Source: Granulicella sp. L56
Lineage (GTDB): Bacteria > Acidobacteriota > Terriglobia > Terriglobales > Acidobacteriaceae
Length of the DNA: 64,000 nucleotides
Assembly (NCBI RefSeq): GCF_009765835.1
Contig: NZ_LMUS01000006.1
Span: 1,570,438-1,634,437 of the forward strand
Direction of reading: 5' to 3'
Shown here: positions 59,082-64,000 of the stretch, one piece after another
Position numbering within the stretch: the stretch's first letter is position 1
Layout: every line of letters begins with the position of its first letter
Translations under genes and position numbers: made by a program
The notes under the pieces: generated by a model
The model's database searches: none
The model's input: the letters and a program-made list of their open reading frames with translations, nothing else
What the model was told of the DNA's origin: nothing

Positions 59082-59984
59082 TCAATTCACAAGAGGGTTC
59101 TTCTCCACCGAGATCACAGCCTGCATCGCGTGCGTCTCTCCCGGAGCCAGCGTCACCGTATTGGCCGCTGCGTTGACCGTCTCGACGCACAGCATCTCAT
59201 GCCATTCGTCTTCGCCTAGATCGGCCATCGCCTTCCACGGATTGAAGACGACAGTGGTATCGGAGTTTGTCTTCGCCACCGTAATCTTTCGGCGTCCGGC
59301 AGCATCATGCAGAACGCAGGTGGCAGCCGTGCTCTGATAGACGCGGTCGGTAGCCCCGGCAAAGGTGAGCGGCGCATGGGCGGCAGGCTTCTCGCGCATC
59401 CCGTCGGCCTTGTCGATAAACGGCGTCGGCTCCAGCCCAGTCACCGTGACCTCATGAACATCCATCACGGAGTAATAGGTGTGCAGCGCCTCTTCAAAGA
59501 CCAGCGGCACCGCAGCATCGTTGGCCACCGCAAGCTGCATGGTGAGCGTCCTGCCAATCACCAGCCGATACGCCAGGCGGAAGTTGTCGAAGCCCAGCTC
59601 GCGGCTCATCTCTGTGGGAGCCAGCGTGAAGGTCAGGTGCAGGTCCTCTCCCGCGAGCGCGGCAAAGGCAAGCGTCCAGTCCTGAATGCGGGCAAAGCCG
59701 TGCGACGGCCCGGCCTTGCCGTCATGCCGATTGGCAAACCATGGAAAGGCAATCGGCACACCGCCGCGGATGGGTTTGCCCGGCACAAAGTCGCTCTTAC
59801 GGCTGAGAAAAAGCACCGGTCGCTCGCCCGCCGGCTGCCACGCCGTCAGGTGCGCGCCCTGCAGATAGATCGTGGCCGTCGCATGGGGCGTCGTCACGTC
59901 GGCATAGATCAGCCCGCCGGGGATCTGGTGAAACCCCAGAACACCAGGGATAGCGAAGTGTTCGTTAAGCTCAACAAGTTCCAT
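59082..59984 (-). CDS. D-hexose-6-phosphate mutarotase (YeaD-type aldose 1-epimerase)
   Basis: The protein has 300 residues and interconverts anomers of glucose-6-phosphate. Features of the family are HAGHLxxWQP-like QGAHLTAWQPAG, VLFLSRKSDFVPGKPIRGGV, PIAFPWFANRHDGKAGPSHGF with the catalytic-type His, LHTYYSVMDVHEVTVTGLE, and VFNPWKAMADLGEDEW near the C-terminus. All are in the expected order. It starts 40 bases after the NIPSNAP gene on the same strand, so the two may be transcribed together although a shared role is not evident. Confidence 0.92.
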   Translation of the reverse strand: MELVELNEHFAIPGVLGFHQIPGGLIYADVTTPHATATIYLQGAHLTAWQPAGERPVLFLSRKSDFVPGKPIRGGVPIAFPWFANRHDGKAGPSHGFARIQDWTLAFAALAGEDLHLTFTLAPTEMSRELGFDNFRLAYRLVIGRTLTMQLAVANDAAVPLVFEEALHTYYSVMDVHEVTVTGLEPTPFIDKADGMREKPAAHAPLTFAGATDRVYQSTAATCVLHDAAGRRKITVAKTNSDTTVVFNPWKAMADLGEDEWHEMLCVETVNAAANTVTLAPGETHAMQAVISVEKNPLVN

Positions 59985-60024
59985 GTACTTCTTATTGCCT
60001 TTCGTCGATATTTCTTCGGCGCAG

Positions 60025-60819
60025 TTAAATCTGCGAGTACGGTGCCGGGCTGAGAATCAGGTTCGAGATGTTGCTCACGATCTGCTCGAAGGCGTAGCGC
60101 GGATCGCTCGACAGCTTCTTCCAGCCGGGATCGCTGCCGAATGCCTTCCATTTCTCGGTCAGGTCCGACAACTCGGGATAGCTGAGCATGTAGGTCAGGT
60201 TGGGCATACGTGGCCCAATCAGCGTGTCGCCATAAAAGACCTGGTCAAAGCCCGCCTTCTGAAAGTACTCGAACTCGCCTTTGTGGAACATCTCCACCTT
60301 GCGAACGTGGTCGGCATCGCTTGGGCTCTCGTAGGTGCGAAGCTGAAAGACGCGCTTGCCGTGCTGCGCCGCCGAAGGCGGAGGAGTCAGCCTGGGATGG
60401 CCGGGGAAGGCGCTGAGCAGCGTGCTCTCCGTGCGGATGAACGCGGGCGCAGTGGCAGGCGCGCTCCAGAACGGCTCCGCCGCTTTCATGAAGGCCTCGT
60501 CCTCGGCCAGCCGCAGATCGACGTTCACCAGAGTCTCAAGATTAGTCGAAGGCATCAGCACATAGAGCTTCGGCGTCTCCGGGCCCAGGTCGAGATGAAA
60601 TGCGCCCACCGGCGCAATGCCCAGCCGGTTCAGCGCGGGAATCAGCGCGTCGCCCACAAAGTTGTCCGTCAGCTTCGTCTGCGGCCCGGTCTGCAGGTGG
60701 TACTTGCGCAGGTGATAGTACTCGCGGGGACCGGCGGCAGGGGTCTGCGATTGTGCCTGATTCGCAAACGCAAGAGTGGACGCGGCAAGGGACGAGGTCA
60801 AGAATTCACGCCGTTTCAT
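60025..60819 (-). CDS. NIPSNAP family protein with Tat-type signal
   Basis: The protein has 264 residues. The N-terminus MKRREFLTSSLAASTLAFAN is a twin-arginine signal (RREFL) and predicts export of a folded protein. Two NIPSNAP repeats follow: EYYHLRKYHLQTGPQTKLTD with a first ferredoxin-like fold, and FQLRTYESPSDADHVRKVEM with a second. It ends PRYAFEQIVSNISNLILSP. CAGGAGATTCA precedes the ATG at 60819. NIPSNAP proteins are often stress-related dimers; no enzyme activity can be claimed. It is divergent from the gene at 60932. Confidence 0.88.
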   Translation of the reverse strand: MKRREFLTSSLAASTLAFANQAQSQTPAAGPREYYHLRKYHLQTGPQTKLTDNFVGDALIPALNRLGIAPVGAFHLDLGPETPKLYVLMPSTNLETLVNVDLRLAEDEAFMKAAEPFWSAPATAPAFIRTESTLLSAFPGHPRLTPPPSAAQHGKRVFQLRTYESPSDADHVRKVEMFHKGEFEYFQKAGFDQVFYGDTLIGPRMPNLTYMLSYPELSDLTEKWKAFGSDPGWKKLSSDPRYAFEQIVSNISNLILSPAPYSQI

Positions 60820-60931
60820 TGAATCTCCTGTGAATAGATTGTCCACCAAAGCGGGACAAGAACGCACCTCGAAGCATACCGCGAACCGGCTGCCGATGTC
60901 CGCTCGCCTCGCATGGCTTTATGCTGGAAAG

Positions 60932-61534
60932 ATGATGCGCCGCATTCCGGTCGGTCTTTTGCTCTCCTGCGCTCTGCTGCTCAGTGCCACGCGCGCTGCC
61001 TCTGCCATCGAGGTCAGGATCTCGTCGCAGGCGCTCGAGCGCACCTTGCGCGCGCAACTGTTCAACGGCCCCGAGGGCCGCTACTACATGCGTGGCGACA
61101 TCAAGTCGGCCTGCTACGTCTATGCCGATTCGCCGCATGTCACCTTCATGAAGGACCGCATCGTCGTCCACGTCCACGCGCGGGCCAAGCTCGGAACCTC
61201 GGTCCACGGCGTCTGCATCGGCGTGTCCATGGATACCGAGGCAGACGTCTCCATGGTTCCCGAGGCGCAGGAGGAGAGCATCGGCTTTCGCGACGCCCAC
61301 ATCGAGCACCTCAGCGAGTCGAAGGAGCTGAACTTTCTTCTCGTGCCCTTCCTCGACCGCAAGCTGCCCGACCAGATGAAGGTAAACGCCGCCACCCTGA
61401 TGCGTCAGTTGCTCAGCCAATCGACCCAGACCACGGGCTACGCCTTCACCTTAAGCTCGCTGAAGCTGCACTCCCTCTTCGTCGAGGGCAAGATGCTGGT
61501 GCTCGACGCCGACGCCGGATTGAACGTGGACTGA
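60932..61534 (+). CDS. Secreted protein of unknown function
   Basis: The protein has 200 residues. The signal peptide MMRRIPVGLLLSCALLLSAT ends near AASA. The mature part is beta-rich and opens IEVRISSQALERTLRAQLFN, then GPEGRYYMRGDIKSACYVYAD, suggesting a lipid- or ligand-binding fold; it ends FVEGKMLVLDADAGLNVD. I do not recognise the family. GGAAAG lies directly before the paired ATG codons at 60932 and 60935. It converges on the papain-like gene with ten bases between the stops. Confidence 0.65.
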   Translation: MMRRIPVGLLLSCALLLSATRAASAIEVRISSQALERTLRAQLFNGPEGRYYMRGDIKSACYVYADSPHVTFMKDRIVVHVHARAKLGTSVHGVCIGVSMDTEADVSMVPEAQEESIGFRDAHIEHLSESKELNFLLVPFLDRKLPDQMKVNAATLMRQLLSQSTQTTGYAFTLSSLKLHSLFVEGKMLVLDADAGLNVD

Positions 61535-61544
61535 AGCCGCGTGG

Positions 61545-62657
61545 CTATTGGGCCGTGGTGTCAGCCGGAACGCCGACCGGGGCTACAGGGGAAGAGACAG
61601 CAGGCGTCGAAGGAGAAGGTGCTGCCGGTTCACGATGGTGCAGTTGCGGCTCACTGTCTGCGGCCGGCTGCACGGAGGTCGCTGGCGCAGCAACCGTGCT
61701 GCCCTGCGTTGCACCAATGGCCTGGATATCTCCCGGCAGCAGTTCCTGTGGCGAATTTTTCGGCGCCTTGAAACGGCCATCCGCCAGATAGGCCACGATC
61801 ATTCCGGCAGTGACCTGCGGGCTCAGCACAAACAGCGGCACCACATACTTCTTCGACTTCACCAGCGACTCCACCACGCCATTAATCGGATGGCTGCGAT
61901 GGATCGTGCCCGGCACCTGCGGAATCACGTACGTGGAAAACTCCAGTTCAGGATGCCGCTTGGCATACTTGGTCAGCGACCGCGCCACCTGCTTGGGAGT
62001 AGTAATGCCCACGTCGATAACGAAGTTCCGATGAATCGAGTGCGGATAGTAGACATTCAGCAGCATCTTCGAGAAGTCGGCGCAGTTATGGAAGAAGAGA
62101 TTGAAGTGGCTGACGTTGCGGTTATCGTTGAACTCGGCGATAAAACGCGCATCGGCCTCGGGCGTCGTCTCGATCTGGAAGCCGTAGATCTTGCGGTCGT
62201 AGGAGGCGCCGATGAGCTGAATCCAGTCCCCCTTGGGCGCCTCACCCGCGTCTTTTCCTTCGCTGACGTCGGGGATGATATCGAGCAGATGTTTGCGCCG
62301 ATAGGCATCGCGCAACTGCGCTTCCAGCTCTGCGTCCGCCGTTGACGGAATGTCCTCCACCCGGTCGACCGCGTAAAGATAGGGCACCAGCGGAACCGCC
62401 AGCCAGTCATAGCCCGCGACCCTGTGATAGCGGCTGATGACGACGCCGAATTCACCGGGGCGGCAGGCACGCAGTTGCGTCGGCGTCTCCGCGCAGATGT
62501 GGTTCAGGTAAATCGCCGCATGACCAGTCGGATTGAGCGCTCCAAAGGTGCCGTAGGGCTCTTCCATCAGCAGCGACGCATCGGCATAGGCGCGCACTCC
62601 ACCCGCTGCTGCGATCAGCGCCGCCAACACCATGAGAGCCGTTCGTATGTGTTTCAT
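61545..62657 (-). CDS. Secreted protein with a possible permuted papain-like domain
   Basis: The protein has 370 residues. The signal peptide is about 1-24 (VLAALIAAAGGVRAYA). The core has PTGHAAIYLNHICAETPTQL with a His early in the chain, and FNLFFHNCADFSKMLLNVYY with an Asn-Cys pair later; this order (His before Cys) is typical of circularly permuted NlpC/P60-like and DUF4105-type thiol enzymes. The last 50 residues are low-complexity Pro/Ala/Ser (EPAAPSPSTPAVSSPVAP). AAAGG is five bases before the ATG at 62657. A hydrolase acting on lipids or peptides is possible; I cannot name the family. Confidence 0.65.
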   Translation of the reverse strand: MKHIRTALMVLAALIAAAGGVRAYADASLLMEEPYGTFGALNPTGHAAIYLNHICAETPTQLRACRPGEFGVVISRYHRVAGYDWLAVPLVPYLYAVDRVEDIPSTADAELEAQLRDAYRRKHLLDIIPDVSEGKDAGEAPKGDWIQLIGASYDRKIYGFQIETTPEADARFIAEFNDNRNVSHFNLFFHNCADFSKMLLNVYYPHSIHRNFVIDVGITTPKQVARSLTKYAKRHPELEFSTYVIPQVPGTIHRSHPINGVVESLVKSKKYVVPLFVLSPQVTAGMIVAYLADGRFKAPKNSPQELLPGDIQAIGATQGSTVAAPATSVQPAADSEPQLHHREPAAPSPSTPAVSSPVAPVGVPADTTAQ

Positions 62658-62860
62658 CCAAACCTTTCCGCGTTGGGACATCTGGGACTTCAAAAAACGC
62701 TACTTGATATAACACCACTCCACGCGGTCTGGTTGCGGAACTTCCACCGTGACGCTCGCTTTTAGTTGGATGCATCAATAGAAAAGCTGAAGAAGATAGC
62801 CCCCGTGAAGAGCGGAGGCCGAAGCACTTCGCTGAAACGAACCGACTAAGCCATCAACGA

Positions 62861-63508
62861 TCAGCGCGTCGGCAATAATTTTCGGCGTTCGGTTTCGAGA
62901 TAGGTATACCGAATGCGGTGGATCACCGTCGTCGTCGAGAAGAAGGCGAGCACCCAAAGCGCGGCCGCCATCACTCCCCAATGGTTGCACAGCGCACCAA
63001 GAATGACGCAGACGATACGCTCGGGCCGTTCCATGAATCCGACCTTGCAGCTCCCGATCAGCGCCTCGGCGCGTGCGCGCGTATAGCTCACCATCAGCGA
63101 TGCGGTCATGACGAAAGCCACCAGCCCGACATAGAACAGCCGGTTGCCGCGGGCATAAAAGACCAGCAGGCCGAAGAAGATCACCACGTCGGAGTAGCGG
63201 TCGATCACCGAATCGAAGAACGCGCCGAAGACCGAAACCTGGTTGGTCTGGCGCGCCACCCGGCCATCGACCATGTCGAAGATACCGGCGCCGATGATGA
63301 TCAGCCCCGCATAAAAAAACATGCGATCGGCATTGCGGACGCGAGCGAAGCCGAAGAAGAGCGCGGCAACAATGTTGATCAGCAGGCCGATAAAGGTAAG
63401 CACGTTGGGTGAGATTCGGGTAAGTGCAAGACCGTTGACGATCTTCTGCAGCAGCCAGCCGCTGCCCTTGCCGAATGCACTTGTCCAGGTCAAAAAACTT
63501 GCCTCCAA
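62861..63508 (-). CDS. CDP-alcohol phosphatidyltransferase family enzyme
   Basis: The protein has 215 residues and transfers a phosphatidyl group from CDP-diacylglycerol to an alcohol in the inner membrane. The complete motif is Asp78-x2-Asp81-Gly-x2-Ala85-Arg86-x8-Gly95-x3-Asp99-x3-Asp103 (DMVDGRVARQ, then FGAFFDSVIDRYSD). There are about six membrane helices. Both candidate starts are TTG: one at 63508 and one at 63493, the latter with GGAGG eight bases upstream. Phosphatidylglycerophosphate or phosphatidylinositol-phosphate synthase are both possible; the acceptor alcohol is not readable. Confidence 0.88.
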   Translation of the reverse strand: MEASFLTWTSAFGKGSGWLLQKIVNGLALTRISPNVLTFIGLLINIVAALFFGFARVRNADRMFFYAGLIIIGAGIFDMVDGRVARQTNQVSVFGAFFDSVIDRYSDVVIFFGLLVFYARGNRLFYVGLVAFVMTASLMVSYTRARAEALIGSCKVGFMERPERIVCVILGALCNHWGVMAAALWVLAFFSTTTVIHRIRYTYLETERRKLLPTR

Positions 63509-63553
63509 AAAGACTGCCTTACCTTACTACTGAAATTCGTGGCCCGACTGAAT

Positions 63554-64000
63554 TTATTCGGCGGTGTCGTGAATCGTGACCAGCTTCAGCACTTCAAGCT
63601 CGCGATTGCCGTTCGGTGTAACGACAGTGGCTACATCGCCAACCTTCTTGCCCAGCAGGCAGCGCCCGATCGGCGAGGTCGTCGAGATCAGCCCCTGCGA
63701 CACGTCGGACTCTTCGCTGGTGACCAGCTTGTACTTGATCTCTTCGTTCTTGCCGGAGTCAAACACCGTGACCGTCGCGCCAAAGCCCACCTTGTCGTGC
63801 GGGATATTGACGAGGTTCACCATGGCAAGCTCGCCCATCCGCTTCTTGAGCTGGCCCAGGCGCGCATTGACGAAGACCTGCCGCTGCTTCGCCATGTGAT
63901 ACTCGGCGTTCTCGCTCAGGTCGCCCAGCGCGACCGCCTTCTTGATCTCTGCGGGCAGTTCGGTCGTAAGCTCGTACTCAAGCTGCCTGATCTCTTCTTC
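63554..64000 (-). CDS. greA: Transcription elongation factor GreA, 3' part (5' end outside window)
   Basis: The frame is open to the window edge, so the start lies to the right. The N-terminal coiled coil (RQLEYELTTELPAEIKKAV, GDLSENAEYHMAKQRQVF) contains the acidic tip residues that reach into RNA polymerase, where GreA restarts backtracked complexes by transcript cleavage. The C-terminal FKBP-like domain has HDKVGFGATVTVFD, and SPIGRCLLGKKVGDVATVVTPNGNRE is typical. The first visible residue is about codon 15 of a normal 158-residue protein. It is downstream of no visible partner and reads toward the CDP-alcohol gene. Confidence 0.94.
   Translation of the reverse strand, partial: EEEIRQLEYELTTELPAEIKKAVALGDLSENAEYHMAKQRQVFVNARLGQLKKRMGELAMVNLVNIPHDKVGFGATVTVFDSGKNEEIKYKLVTSEESDVSQGLISTTSPIGRCLLGKKVGDVATVVTPNGNRELEVLKLVTIHDTAE

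Overview
The window looks like chromosome of an acidobacterium of the class Terriglobia (Granulicella/Edaphobacter/Terriglobus type). The reasons are the high-GC coding style, the VWFA-related secreted proteins (a part at 1-596, a full member at 7548-8597, a remnant at 32586-32861), two very large Oar-type TonB-dependent receptors side by side (45912-52726), and the mix of small dispersed intergenic palindromes. I saw no rRNA or tRNA gene, transposase, integrase, phage gene or cas gene. Most of the window is ordinary chromosomal housekeeping and cell-envelope content.

Layout. 1-4100: VWFA-related protein end and a 1010-residue secreted protein with a barrel-like C-terminus. 4167-7304: acpP-fabF and rmuC. 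7548-14580: VWFA protein, DUF2278 protein, folP, PBP4-type dacB, a TSUP permease/cytochrome c/membrane-protein operon, and a Yip1-type membrane protein. 14751-16753: biotin carboxylase plus a biotin carrier in overlapping frames. 16871-23847: a long minus-strand run yajC-secD-secF-tonB-exbB-exbD-exbD-TPR lipoprotein, bringing together the accessory Sec motor and the Ton system, both driven by proton motive force. 24021-32570: an overlapping HipA-type kinase/DUF3037 pair, M3 peptidase, UPF0303 protein, FAD oxidoreductase, tgt, and a thioredoxin-fold protein divergent from a LysR regulator. 32862-42990: GH92 glycosidase, Gfo/Idh oxidoreductase, alr, WYL regulator, VOC protein, dnaB, DUF5076 protein, msrA. 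43019-54777: mnmG with an unusual in-frame insertion, a VOC protein, the two TonB-dependent receptors, and a membrane protein/ECF sigma/anti-sigma operon. 55183-64000: folK, lpxC, M20 peptidase, maf, sugar-phosphate mutarotase with a NIPSNAP protein, two secreted proteins, a CDP-alcohol phosphatidyltransferase and the 3' part of greA.

The ExbB/ExbD/TonB set can energise the two Oar-type receptors encoded 30 kb away; the ECF sigma/anti-sigma pair directly upstream of the receptors is a plausible but unproven regulator of them. Envelope genes (lpxC, dacB, alr, Sec accessory proteins) are well represented.

The most unusual material lies between and inside genes. A structured repeat (family A, 13 full copies) comes in a short and a long hairpin version. 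Its three inverted pairs each join one short and one long copy. Every copy abuts a gene 3' end, and one copy supplies the last residues and stop codon of alanine racemase. A second structured element sits in frame inside mnmG. Three further repeat families, a 35-bp tandem of family A heads and a three-unit 16-bp direct-repeat array complete the set. Function of these elements is not known from the sequence.
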